Source: a bacterium (GTDB taxonomy: Bacteria; Cyanobacteriota; Sericytochromatia; S15B-MN24; UBA4093). From it: 64,000 nucleotides of DNA. A program made the translations under genes and the position numbers. Where the stretch lies: positions 124,001-188,000 of the forward strand of contig JAGIBK010000007.1 in assembly GCA_017744355.1 (NCBI GenBank). The letters are read 5' to 3'. The notes below the pieces were generated by a model. That model did no database searches and was not told where the DNA came from. It was given only the letters and a program-made list of their open reading frames with translations. Shown piece after piece: positions 41,800 through 50,045 of this stretch (the first letter of the stretch is position 1; every line of letters begins with the position of its first letter).

Positions 41800-42645
41800 C
41801 TAGGCTCCCCCGCCCGGGACCGTGATCGAGAGCGTGGCGGCGAGCGCATTGTCGTCCGTCACGTCGAGGTCGATCGAGGCCGTGGCCTGGGTGACGTTGA
41901 CGGCGTCCTGGACCTCGGCTTTGAGGCGGAACTTCGAATGGGCGGCCAGGTTGCCGAGGGTGACCTTCCGGCCGTGGAAGTCATACTCGATGCTCGACGT
42001 CGCATCGGGCAGGGGTACCTCGGCCCCGTCCACCAGCCTCACGAGCGTGAAGAGGGTGTGGTGGAAGTAGTTGTCCCCGACGCGCTGGAGGACGACCTTG
42101 GCGGTCGCCGCGAACGGGCTGTCCTTGAGCTTGAGGGGCAGGGTGCCCATGGTGGGGCGGTCGTCGTTGGTGACCGCGACATCCACCGAGGAGCTCGCGT
42201 CCTCGCTGATCAGGGCGTTGCTCGCGTCGTAAGCCCGCGCGACGATCCGGTAGCGCTGATGGGGCTTGAGGTTGATGAGGGCCACGCGCTTGCTGAGCTC
42301 GACGGGGGCCTGGTTGATCACGTAGAGCAGCTTCGGGTTGGTCGAGTCGGTGGCCTCCCCCGTGCTGGCGAGCAGAGGCAGGAAGACCAGCTCGCTGCCG
42401 GAGGAGGTCTCCACATAGGGCGTCACGCTCAGCGAGGCGATGCTCGAGGAGGTGTTGAGGGGAACCACCGCCTGGACGTGACGGCCGTCGGTGATCTGGG
42501 GTTGCAGGAGGACGGTGGCGCTCCCGGTTCGCTCGGCTGGCGTGCTGTCGCCCATCATGCCGGGCTGAAGGGTCGCGCAGCCCACCAGGCCGAGGCCCGC
42601 GAGCAGGGCCAGGGGCTTGAGGTCGAATGGCTGTTTCGTTTTCAT
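41800..42645 (-). CDS. Two-module lipoprotein (surface operon II, third gene)
   Basis: 281 residues. GAGGAGAAA precedes the ATG at 42645. Lipobox GLVGC. First module (VLLQPQITDGRHVQAVVPL, INLKPHQRYRIVARAYDASN, LISEDASSSVDVAVTNDDRP, TLPLKLKDSPF) and a second, shorter one (LGNLAAHSKFRLKAEVQDAV). It is the counterpart of 36711-37556 and 47193-48005. Function unknown. Confidence 0.78.
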   Translation of the reverse strand: MKTKQPFDLKPLALLAGLGLVGCATLQPGMMGDSTPAERTGSATVLLQPQITDGRHVQAVVPLNTSSSIASLSVTPYVETSSGSELVFLPLLASTGEATDSTNPKLLYVINQAPVELSKRVALINLKPHQRYRIVARAYDASNALISEDASSSVDVAVTNDDRPTMGTLPLKLKDSPFAATAKVVLQRVGDNYFHHTLFTLVRLVDGAEVPLPDATSSIEYDFHGRKVTLGNLAAHSKFRLKAEVQDAVNVTQATASIDLDVTDDNALAATLSITVPGGGA

Positions 42646-42667
42646 CTCGTGTTTCTCCTCGCCTGGC

Positions 42668-44191
42668 CTAGTCGATCTTCCGGATGCTGGAAAATTCACT
42701 CACGTACAGGATGCCACCAGGGGCGTAGGTCACCCCGAAAGGCGTCTGGAGGCGCGCGGTCGCTGCCGGGCCATTGACGCGGTCAGGGTGCCCCATCTTG
42801 CCGGCAAAGGTTCTCACGACGCCGCCAGGGGTGATCCTGCGGATCGCGTGATTGGCGTTCTCAGCCACGAAGAGGTTTCCCTGGGGGTCTAGCGCAAGGC
42901 CCCACGGGAACCTGAAGCGTGCTTCCGAACCGGTGCCGTCGACTCCTCCGGCGTTGGCCGCGCCCGGAAGGCCTGCGAGAGTGGTGACCTTGCCCGAGGG
43001 GCTGATCTTGCGGATGGCATGGTTGCCGCCGTCGGCCACGTACAGGGTGTCGTTCGAGTCGCAAGCCAGACCCGTGGGGCCTAAAAAGCGAGCCGTCGTG
43101 CCATCGTTGCCCGTGCTGTCGCTGGTCCCGGCTGAGTTCTCAGCCCCCGCGAAAACGCTGATGCTTGTGGCCGTCGTGCCATTGAGCGTGATTTTCTTGA
43201 TGACGTGACGATTGTATTCCGACACGAAGAGATTGCCCTGCGAGTCGAACGCCATTCCATAAGGGTAGTAAACATCTGTGAATCTTTGATTGTTTTGGTC
43301 CGTGATCGTCTCCACGGTGTTGTTGGCAATGGAAATCTTGCGCAACCCGCCATAAGGTGTGAGTTGACTCACGAACAGGTCCCCGTGTTTGTCTATGGCG
43401 ATGGAGAAGAGGTTGGTGAAGCTGGAATTGGCGAGGGTGCCATCGTTCCAGCCCATGGCGCTGCTGCCCGCGAGCGTGGTGACCACCCCCTGAGGGGTTG
43501 CCTTGCGGACGGTATTCGACATGATATCCACCCAGTAGACGTTGCCCTGCGCGTCCGACACGATGGAAATGGGAGAGCCAGGGTTGTTGGCGGCGATGCC
43601 CGTTCCGTCTCCCACGAAATTCGAAACCTCGTAGCCTGCCTGGACGCTGGCAGCGCTGGTGGGCGCCTGGTAGGTACCGTTGGTCACGGTGATGCCCGCG
43701 CTGGCCTGGCCGCTGAAGAGGCGATCGAGCAGCTTGACGGGCAGAGTGCCCAGGCTGGGGCGCTCGTTGTTCCCTGCGACCTGGATCTCCGCGTAGGAGC
43801 CGGCGTCATCGCTGATGAGGTCTTGCTGCGCGGTGCCCGCCGCCTTGTAGGCGAAAGCCCTGACCCGGTAGGTGGTGTAGGGGTGGAGGTAGCCGAAGCG
43901 GATGGGGACGTTCAGGCTGCTGGAGGCGACGTCCTTCTGGACAGGGTTGCCCGAGCCGTCCAGGACTGGGGCCTCGTTGTTGCCGTCCAGGGTGTAGAGC
44001 TTGACCACCAGGTGGTCGACGTCTGCCTGCATGTAGCCGGGGACGATCGCCTGGGTGCGGAGCTGACCGCCGCTCACGCGGGGCAGGACCTCCAGCGTGC
44101 CGGTGCCGGTCGGGCGCCCCGTCAGAGAGGGGGCCACGCAGCCTGCGAGCAGGGTGACCCCAAGAACCAGGGCTAGATTAGTTTGCTTCAC
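42668..44191 (-). CDS. NHL-repeat lipoprotein C (surface operon II, second gene)
   Basis: 507 residues, GTG start at 44191 with GGAGAG 8 bases upstream. Lipobox LLAGC. The module (about 30-170: DVDHLVVKLYTLDGN, LHPYTTYRVRAFAYKAAGT, DLISDDAGSYAEIQV, LPVKLLDRLFSGQAS) is followed by at least five NHL-type blades: VYWVDIMSNTVRKATPQG, LFVSEYNRHVIKKITLNG, LYVADGGNHAIRKISPSG, LFVAENANHAIRRITPGG and LYVSEFSSIRKID. A full propeller is therefore likely. Confidence 0.87.
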   Translation of the reverse strand: MKQTNLALVLGVTLLAGCVAPSLTGRPTGTGTLEVLPRVSGGQLRTQAIVPGYMQADVDHLVVKLYTLDGNNEAPVLDGSGNPVQKDVASSSLNVPIRFGYLHPYTTYRVRAFAYKAAGTAQQDLISDDAGSYAEIQVAGNNERPSLGTLPVKLLDRLFSGQASAGITVTNGTYQAPTSAASVQAGYEVSNFVGDGTGIAANNPGSPISIVSDAQGNVYWVDIMSNTVRKATPQGVVTTLAGSSAMGWNDGTLANSSFTNLFSIAIDKHGDLFVSQLTPYGGLRKISIANNTVETITDQNNQRFTDVYYPYGMAFDSQGNLFVSEYNRHVIKKITLNGTTATSISVFAGAENSAGTSDSTGNDGTTARFLGPTGLACDSNDTLYVADGGNHAIRKISPSGKVTTLAGLPGAANAGGVDGTGSEARFRFPWGLALDPQGNLFVAENANHAIRRITPGGVVRTFAGKMGHPDRVNGPAATARLQTPFGVTYAPGGILYVSEFSSIRKID

Positions 44192-44217
44192 GTCTCGATC
44201 TCTCCTCGCTCGCAACA

Positions 44218-44808
44218 TTAAACAGATGACGATCTAGTGCTGATGCCCTCGGTGCCGGTCTCGTAGAGGCCGTCGGGAATGCTGAAGGGCGGCGAGGCTT
44301 GGCCGTCGAAGGGGGTGGCCTTGAGCTGGATGGGCAGGTCGGCTTGTTGCTGGCTCTCATCGGGAAGGATGACGTCGAGCGACGAGCTCGCGTCGATCGA
44401 GATGAGCGCGTCGCTTACGGTGCTCGCGGCCTTGTAGGCGTAGGCCTTGAAGCGATAGCGGGTGTTGGGGTGGAGGCCGGCGAAGGTGATCGGCTTGCTC
44501 AGTTCGTCGCGCGTGACGTCCTGGACGATGGGGTTGCCCGCGGCGTCGATGATGGGGACCTCGGCGTCGCCCACGACCTTGAAGGCCTGGACGAGCAGGT
44601 GCTGGACGTCCGCGCTCGCGTAGGCGGGGACGACGGCCTGCGCGGAGTAGCCGCCGCCAGCGATCTTGGGGGTGAGTTGCAGGGTGGCCTTGCCGGCGGT
44701 GGCCAACTGGCCGCTGGCGAGCAAGGGGACCTTGCCGAGCGGCACGTACACGCAGCCTGCCAGGGCTACGAGCCCCAGCACGGCCATCCCCAGGCGCGTT
44801 GCAGTCAT
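44218..44808 (-). CDS. Single-module lipoprotein, first gene of surface operon II
   Basis: 196 residues. MTATRLGMAVLGLVALAGC then VYVPLG; the N-terminus is nearly the same as in the first gene of operon III. Module: LQLTPKIAGGGYSAQAVVP, ADVQHLLVQAFKVVGDA, GLHPNTRYRFKAYAYKAAST, ALISIDASSSLDVILPD, LPIQLKATPFDGQAS. GAGG is 9 bases upstream of the ATG. Its upstream ~190 bases match those of operon III. Confidence 0.8.
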   Translation of the reverse strand: MTATRLGMAVLGLVALAGCVYVPLGKVPLLASGQLATAGKATLQLTPKIAGGGYSAQAVVPAYASADVQHLLVQAFKVVGDAEVPIIDAAGNPIVQDVTRDELSKPITFAGLHPNTRYRFKAYAYKAASTVSDALISIDASSSLDVILPDESQQQADLPIQLKATPFDGQASPPFSIPDGLYETGTEGISTRSSSV

Positions 44809-45000
44809 ATGGACAGACCTCCACAGTCGAAATCGGTCCGCGCAGGCGGAGCGATGGCTTGGCGAGATGAGCGATCGCCGAGCAACATAAAGAACAAGCG
44901 TATTTTAGGGTTGAAAGGCCGGTATTCTTGTGAAGAAATCGTGATGGTTTGCCTGAAATGCCTTCTATCACTAAATTAGAGGGCTGGCCCCCAAGGTCGA
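44809..45000 (-). promoter_or_regulatory. Conserved leader/promoter region of surface operon II
   Basis: This region matches 50648-50840 upstream of operon III in scattered blocks: CCTCCACAGTCGAAA, GATGGCTTG, GGACAAGCGTATT-like AACAAGCGTATT, GAAGAAATCGTGA and ACTAAATTAGAGGGCTGGCC. On the minus strand AAAATACG/GAATACG after CCC/CAA could be the -10 (TAAAAT here, TAGAAT in III). A GGGCT hairpin lies at its far end. Function inferred from conservation and position. Confidence 0.6.
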
Positions 45001-45024
45001 TCGTGGTAATGAGGGGGGCAGCCC
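44981..45024. repeat. GGGCT..CCCCC hairpin upstream of surface operon II
   Basis: Left arm GGGCTGGCCCCC, right arm GGGGGGCAGCCC, about 173 bases upstream of the first gene of operon II. The same feature is 172 bases upstream of operon III and a related one 115 bases upstream of operon I. Confidence 0.65.
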
Positions 45025-45042
45025 CTAATCGAGAGATTCGCA

Positions 45043-45086
45043 ATGCCAATCAGGGCAGCAGGATTTCCTGCTGCCCCGATTGGCAT
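45043..45086 (-). terminator. Terminator of surface operon III
   Basis: Near-perfect long stem (ATGCCAATC then AGGGCAGCAGG and complements) 18 bases past the OMP-C stop on the minus strand. Confidence 0.7.
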
Positions 45087-45104
45087 CACTGACGAAGGGA
45101 TTTA

Positions 45105-45727
45105 CTAGGGGAGCTTGAGCTCGATGGGCTTGGACTGGCCGTAGAAGGTCTCGGCGTTGAAGAGGCCATCCTTCTTCCAGTACTTGATGACGTAGTAGAC
45201 CTTCTCGGCCTTGATCGCCTCGCTGAGGGTGAAGCTGCCCTCGCTCTGGGGACCCACCTTCTCGGGGAAGTTCAGGAACTCGAGCTGTTGGCTGCCGGTG
45301 GTGCCGCGCAGCAGGCCCTGGTAGACGGCGTCTTCGACGCCGAGCTTGTCGGCCCAGTCGATGGTCTGGGTCTTGCCTGCGAGCTGGGCCTTGAAGCTCT
45401 GTTCGTCCCAGGCGATGTCGATCTCGGAGCGGGTGATGCCGGGCTTGACCTTGACGGCGTCGCCCACGGCCACGTCGACGACGTTACCGAGGCGTCCCTC
45501 GTCCTTGAAGAAGACCTGGTACTCGCCGAGGGGCAGGTCCTCGAACCGGAAGTTGCCCTGGGCGTCGGTCTGGGTCGTGGCCTCGACCTTCTCGAAGCCC
45601 TTGGTGCCCGGCTTGCGGTACTTGAGGCGGGCGGTGAGCGGGGTGCCGGGGTTGCCGCCTTCCGACAGGGAGTGGACGAAGCGGCCTTCCAGGACGACGC
45701 GCTGGGTGACGGGCGTCGCCACGGGGG
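45105..45727 (-). repeat. Near-identical OMP-tail repeat, copy in OMP-C
   Basis: Counterpart of 39113-39735, offset 5992 bases. The match fades in the proline-rich linker. Confidence 0.9.
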
Positions 45728-46598
45728 CCGGGGTGGGGATCGGCGTAGGGGCCGGGGTGGCCACCGCGACGGGGACAGGGGCGGGCTTGCGGGTCTCGCC
45801 GAAGAGGCGCATGCCGCCGCCGACCAGGATCTGCTGGTTGGCGAGGCCGTAGACATCGGCGCTCTGCCAGAGGTAGTTGGCCTGGAGGTAGTGACGGTCG
45901 GTGAGGCTGTAGCGGATGCCCATGCCGTGCAGTAGCTCGTGGGGGGTGAGGGTGGCGGTGCCCTCGGCGGGGTTGATGAGGTTGGCGTGGTAGCTCAGGG
46001 CGTACCCGAGCCCCAGGCGATCCCACGACCAGTCGATGCCGCCGTCGAGGCCCAGGTAGCTGCGGTTGCTGAGGCTGGCCGCGACGGGGCTGACGAACAG
46101 GTTGAAGCCCGAAAAGGGGAGCATGCCGTTGAGCTTGAACTCGGCGCCCGAGGCCGATGCGCCGATGAGGGGCACGCCGAAGAGGGTGCTCGCGAGGCCG
46201 GTGCCCGAAGCCGCCACGAAGTACATGTCCTGGCGGTAGCGGGCGTCCCAGCCGACGGTCCAGCCCTGGAAGGTGCCGATGGGGCCGCGGAGGCCGACCT
46301 CGGCGAGGGGGCCCATGTTGGCGAGCAACTGGAGACCGTCGGTGATGCGGGCCTGGACCGAGAGCTGGCCGCCCATGAGTCCCGAGCCGTTGGTGGGATA
46401 AGTGACGGCGCCGCCGAGCAGGTTGAGGTCCACGTCGCCGGGGCGGCTCAGATAGCGCGGGGCGATGTTGAGGCCGCCCGTGCTGAGGCTGTTCTCGAGC
46501 CTTTCGGATTGGGCTCCGGCAGGCAGGGCGATGCTCAGACCGAGGGTGGCGGCGAGCATGAGGCTCGCCGCGGTGCGAGAGGCGTGATGGTTGCGCAT
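45105..46598 (-). CDS. Outer-membrane barrel-like protein with Cna-B/FN3-like tail, OMP-C (surface operon III)
   Basis: 497 residues. The ATG at 46598 follows AGGA with 6 bases spacing; a GTG five codons upstream is an alternative. Signal peptide to about ...ALPAGAQS; ENSLSTGGLNIAPRYLSRPG; barrel-like region (LQLLANMGPLAEVGLRGP as in OMP-B); Pro-rich linker PTPAPVATPV; Cna-B/FN3-like tail nearly identical to OMP-B. It ends operon III. The location of the tail (periplasm or outside) is not known. Confidence 0.78.
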   Translation of the reverse strand: MRNHHASRTAASLMLAATLGLSIALPAGAQSERLENSLSTGGLNIAPRYLSRPGDVDLNLLGGAVTYPTNGSGLMGGQLSVQARITDGLQLLANMGPLAEVGLRGPIGTFQGWTVGWDARYRQDMYFVAASGTGLASTLFGVPLIGASASGAEFKLNGMLPFSGFNLFVSPVAASLSNRSYLGLDGGIDWSWDRLGLGYALSYHANLINPAEGTATLTPHELLHGMGIRYSLTDRHYLQANYLWQSADVYGLANQQILVGGGMRLFGETRKPAPVPVAVATPAPTPIPTPAPVATPVTQRVVLEGRFVHSLSEGGNPGTPLTARLKYRKPGTKGFEKVEATTQTDAQGNFRFEDLPLGEYQVFFKDEGRLGNVVDVAVGDAVKVKPGITRSEIDIAWDEQSFKAQLAGKTQTIDWADKLGVEDAVYQGLLRGTTGSQQLEFLNFPEKVGPQSEGSFTLSEAIKAEKVYYVIKYWKKDGLFNAETFYGQSKPIELKLP

Positions 46599-46613
46599 GT
46601 GTTTCCTACTCAC

Positions 46614-47174
46614 CTATTGCACCTCGTTGATGAAGTCGAAGGTCTCGGATCCCGAGGCCACGAGGGTCCCGTTGCTGACTGCGAGGCCCGCAGATGCCTG
46701 ACCGGCGAACGCCTTATCCGCCAACTGAAGGGGGATGCTCTTCTCGAGGATGGCGTACTCGTAGTAGGCGATGGGGACGTCGAGCGACGAGCTCGCATCC
46801 ACGGTGATCTGCTGGGTGTCCTGGTAGCCGTAGGCACGGACCCGGTAGGTCGTGTTGGCTTTCAGGCTGGTGAACCGGACCTGGCCGTTGAAGGCCTGGT
46901 GGTTGTCCAATTCCAGCTTGACGGGCGCGCCCCCGTCCAGGACAGGGGTCTCGACCTCGTTTGCGACAGTGTAGAGCTCGAGGACGACGCGGGTGACGTC
47001 TGCCTGTTTCCAGGGCTCGACGCCGCTGCTGCCCTGGACCGTGCGCTCCGAGGCGATCCGGGGGGTCAGGACGAGGGTCGTCGTGCCGGCGGAGGGCTGA
47101 GCGATAGGGGCCGCGCAGCCGGCGAGGACGCCAGCGACGAGCAGCGAGGAGAGCGTGATGTTGTTCATTTTCAT
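46614..47174 (-). CDS. Single-module lipoprotein (surface operon III, fifth gene)
   Basis: 186 residues. GAGGAAGGA is upstream of the ATG at 47174 and of a second ATG two codons on. Lipobox VLAGC. Module: LVLTPRIASERTVQGSSG, QADVTRVVLELYTVANEV, SLKANTTYRVRAYGYQDT, ITVDASSSLDVPIAYYEY, SIPLQLADKAFAGQASAGLA. Start of OMP-C is 15 bases downstream. Confidence 0.77.
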   Translation of the reverse strand: MKMNNITLSSLLVAGVLAGCAAPIAQPSAGTTTLVLTPRIASERTVQGSSGVEPWKQADVTRVVLELYTVANEVETPVLDGGAPVKLELDNHQAFNGQVRFTSLKANTTYRVRAYGYQDTQQITVDASSSLDVPIAYYEYAILEKSIPLQLADKAFAGQASAGLAVSNGTLVASGSETFDFINEVQ

Positions 47175-47192
47175 GGTTCCTTCCTCGCTCAA

Positions 47193-48005
47193 CTAAGGAG
47201 GGGAGATCTCGATCGAGACGGTCGCGCCGGGGAGCACGTCATCTAGTCCCACCACGACCTCGGTCGAACCCGACGCCAAAAAGCCCCCGTGGCTCTTACG
47301 GGCCTCGACTTCGACCCGGTAAGTGGTGTTGGGCTTCAGGTTGTACAGGTAGAAGTCCTTCAACACGCCCGGAACGAGCTGGGTCGAGTTGGGAACCAGG
47401 TCAGGCGCGTGGAGCGAGGTGATGAAGGTCTCGATCTGGCTACCGCTCCCGTTCACGAGCACGCGGACGGAGGTGCTTGCGGCGAAGACGGTGTTCATGA
47501 GCTTGATGGGGAGCGTGCCGAGGGAGAGGGTCTCATCGCCGAGAACCGGGAGATTTACCTGCGAGCTCACGTCGTCGCTGATGAGGGTGTTGCTCATGTT
47601 GTAGGCCCGCGCGATGACGCGGTATCGCTTGTTGGGCTTGAGGTTGGCGAAGCGAATCTTCTTGTTGAACGCGATGCTCGGCGAAGCCTGGGTGAGCATG
47701 AGGACGCCCGTGGCGGTCGAGTCGGTGGCGAGCCCCGTCACCGCGTCGATGTTCTTGTAGATGGGGAAGCCGAAGGGGCTCTCCTCAACGTAGGGGGTGA
47801 TGCTCAGGGAGGCGATGTCAGCGGCCTTGTAGACGGGTCTGATTGCCTGGACGTGGCGTGCTTCCTCAAGCCGAGGGGTCAGCTCGATGACGGCCGTGCG
47901 CTCGTGGGTGTCAGGAGCGCCGACCGCGCCGGGGCGCACGGTGGCACAGCCGAGCAGGACGAGGCCCGAGAGGCCCGCGAGAGGGAGGGCGAGGTGTTGC
48001 TTCAC
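47193..48005 (-). CDS. Two-module lipoprotein (surface operon III, fourth gene)
   Basis: 270 residues, GTG start at 48005 with AAGGAGG 7 bases upstream. Lipobox VLLGC. Module 1: IELTPRLEEARHVQAIRPVY, FANLKPNKRYRVIARAYNMS, LISDDVSSQVNLPV, TLPIKLMNTVFA; module 2: YLYNLKPNTTYRVEVEARKS. Counterpart of 41800-42645 and 36711-37556. Confidence 0.77.
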   Translation of the reverse strand: MKQHLALPLAGLSGLVLLGCATVRPGAVGAPDTHERTAVIELTPRLEEARHVQAIRPVYKAADIASLSITPYVEESPFGFPIYKNIDAVTGLATDSTATGVLMLTQASPSIAFNKKIRFANLKPNKRYRVIARAYNMSNTLISDDVSSQVNLPVLGDETLSLGTLPIKLMNTVFAASTSVRVLVNGSGSQIETFITSLHAPDLVPNSTQLVPGVLKDFYLYNLKPNTTYRVEVEARKSHGGFLASGSTEVVVGLDDVLPGATVSIEISPP

Positions 48006-48017
48006 GGATGCGCCTCC

Positions 48018-48554
48018 TTAATTATCCAGCACTTCGACGCTCATCGACGCGGGGTCGGTGGTCGTGAGGCTGCCGGTGGCGATCGCGATGGAGGCCGTGG
48101 CCTGGCCGTTGAAGCCGCGGTTGAGGAGGCCGACCGGGAGCTTCGCGAGGGTCGGACGATCGTTGTAGGCGATGGCCAAGGTCACCGAGGAGCTGGCGTC
48201 GTCGCTGATCTTGTGGTCATCGTCGGTGTAGGCCTTGGCGAGGATGCGGTAGGTGGTGTTGGGGTGCAGCTTGACGAACTGCACGGGGATCCGGTGGTTG
48301 GTGACCGTGGCCTGCTTCAGCGGGGTGTTCTCGCCGTCGCGGTAGAGCTCGACGATCACCCGATCCACGCTGCTCTCGTCGTAGGGGCGCACCTCGGGCA
48401 TCGTCTGCACGAGTCGGCCGCTGTTGAAGGTGGGCTGGATTTCGAGGGTGGCGGTGCCTTCGCCGGTGAAAGGGGCGAGTGAGGCGCAGCCCGCAAGCAG
48501 TGCCGCCGCCGTCAGTCCATATGCAATACGCTTGTTCACGTTGGTCTTCCTCAT
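48018..48554 (-). CDS. Single-module lipoprotein (surface operon III, third gene)
   Basis: 178 residues. Lipobox LLAGC. Module: LEIQPTFNSGRLVQTMPE, SSVDRVIVELYRDGENT, KLHPNTTYRILAKAYTDDD, ISDDASSSVTLAIAYNDRP, LPVGLLNRGFNGQATASI. Spacing to NHL protein D is 3 bases. The Shine-Dalgarno sequence is weak, so translation may be coupled to NHL protein D. Confidence 0.77.
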   Translation of the reverse strand: MRKTNVNKRIAYGLTAAALLAGCASLAPFTGEGTATLEIQPTFNSGRLVQTMPEVRPYDESSVDRVIVELYRDGENTPLKQATVTNHRIPVQFVKLHPNTTYRILAKAYTDDDHKISDDASSSVTLAIAYNDRPTLAKLPVGLLNRGFNGQATASIAIATGSLTTTDPASMSVEVLDN

Positions 48555-48557
48555 CTC

Positions 48558-50045
48558 TTAGAAGCTCACTTTGCGAAGGCGGTTGAAGAAGCGATCCGTC
48601 ATCACGACCGTGCCGTCAGTGGGGTGAGCGGCGAGGCCATAAGACGCGGCGAGGCCGGCATCCGAGCCGCGCCCGTCGGGGTAGATCGCGAAGAAGTCAT
48701 TGCGGCCTGCCACCGTGCTCACCCTGCCCGAAGGCGAGATCAGCCGCAAGAAGGCCGGGTAGTACGCGAAGAAACTGCTATCCTGGCCGTCGGCGACCAG
48801 CATGAATCCGTTGCTGAGGATGGTGATCGCCCTCGGGTTGCGGAAGCTGGCGTTCGTACCCACGCCGTCGGTTCCACCGTTGGTGCCGCCCGCGAATGTT
48901 TCGAGGGGGCCGAAGCTGCTGCCGTTGAAGGGAAGCTTGCGGATGCGATAGTTAGCGGTGTCGCTCACGTAGAGGTTACCGGCATTATCCCTTGCAAGCC
49001 CCATCGGTCCGAAGAGATCCGTGCTGTTCCCAGTGCCTGCAATTGTGGTCATCGTCATCTCGTTGCCGCTCGGGGTGAACTTGCGAATCTTGTGGCTGGT
49101 AGCATCCGCGCCGTACACGTTGCCGTCAGCATCCGCTACGAGCCCGTACATGTAACCGAATCTCGCGTTAGGGCCCGTGCCATCGCCATCGGTGATGGCG
49201 AAGATGTCGCCTGCGGGCGTGCTGACCGCGCCTTCTGAGGTGATCTTGCGCAGCAGCTTGCCGTCTGAGACGTAGAGGTTGTTGTTGGGATCGATGGCGA
49301 TACCGCACAGGTAGCTGAACGTGGCTTGCAGGCGGTTGGGGCTGTCGGCGCTGCCGCTGGTGCCGCTTCCTGCGAACGGCGTCACGACGCCGTTCGAGTC
49401 CATCTTGAAGATGCGCGTGTTGCTGGCGATGAAGAGGTTGCCGGACGAGTCGTAGGCCACCCCGTTTGGAGTGACGAGGTCCGTGGCCAAGAGGGTATTG
49501 AGAAGCGCGCCGTACTTCACCTGGGCGTCAGACGTGACCAACTGCCCCTCGGTGAGCGAGAGCGAGCCCGTGGCCGTGCCGCTGAAGAGCTTGTTGATCA
49601 GGGCGACGGGCAAGGTCTTGTGGCCCGCATTCTGCCCGGTGCCGATAGACACCTTCACCGAGGAGCTCGCCGGGTCGTTGATGAGGCTCTCGGCGCCCTC
49701 ATCGGCCGCCTTGTAGGCGAAAGCCGTCAGCCGATAGCTGGTGTTGGAGGCGAGGCTGGTGATGGTGAGCCCCTTGTTCGCGGTGCTGCCTTCGCTCGTC
49801 ACGACGATCGGCGAGTGCTGAGGATCGACGACATCACCGGCCAGCTTGTCGAGCCGGACCTTGAAGTGGTGGATATCGGCCGCTGTGTAGCCTTGAGCAT
49901 CGGAGACCTGGACACGGCGACCCGCGATGACCTGGGGCATGATTTGCAACGTCGCTTGATGCGCCGTGGTGAGGGCCGAGGGGAGGGCTGCGCAGCCCGC
50001 GAGCAGGGTGACCCCGCCCCAGAGCAGATGGCGTGCGTATTTCAT
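48558..50045 (-). CDS. NHL-repeat lipoprotein D (surface operon III, second gene)
   Basis: 495 residues. The ATG at 50045 overlaps the TGA of the preceding gene by one base. GGAGG lies 10 bases upstream. Lipobox LLAGC. Module about 25-155 (LQIMPQVIAGRRVQVSDAQG, ADIHHFKVRLDKLAGDV, SLASNTSYRLTAFAYKAADE, LPVALINKLFSGTAT), then a propeller with blades LFIASNTRIFKMDSNG, LYVSDGKLLRKITSEG, VYGADATSHKIRKFTPSG, LYVSDTANYRIRKLPF and a sixth, weaker, near the end. Confidence 0.86.
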   Translation of the reverse strand: MKYARHLLWGGVTLLAGCAALPSALTTAHQATLQIMPQVIAGRRVQVSDAQGYTAADIHHFKVRLDKLAGDVVDPQHSPIVVTSEGSTANKGLTITSLASNTSYRLTAFAYKAADEGAESLINDPASSSVKVSIGTGQNAGHKTLPVALINKLFSGTATGSLSLTEGQLVTSDAQVKYGALLNTLLATDLVTPNGVAYDSSGNLFIASNTRIFKMDSNGVVTPFAGSGTSGSADSPNRLQATFSYLCGIAIDPNNNLYVSDGKLLRKITSEGAVSTPAGDIFAITDGDGTGPNARFGYMYGLVADADGNVYGADATSHKIRKFTPSGNEMTMTTIAGTGNSTDLFGPMGLARDNAGNLYVSDTANYRIRKLPFNGSSFGPLETFAGGTNGGTDGVGTNASFRNPRAITILSNGFMLVADGQDSSFFAYYPAFLRLISPSGRVSTVAGRNDFFAIYPDGRGSDAGLAASYGLAAHPTDGTVVMTDRFFNRLRKVSF

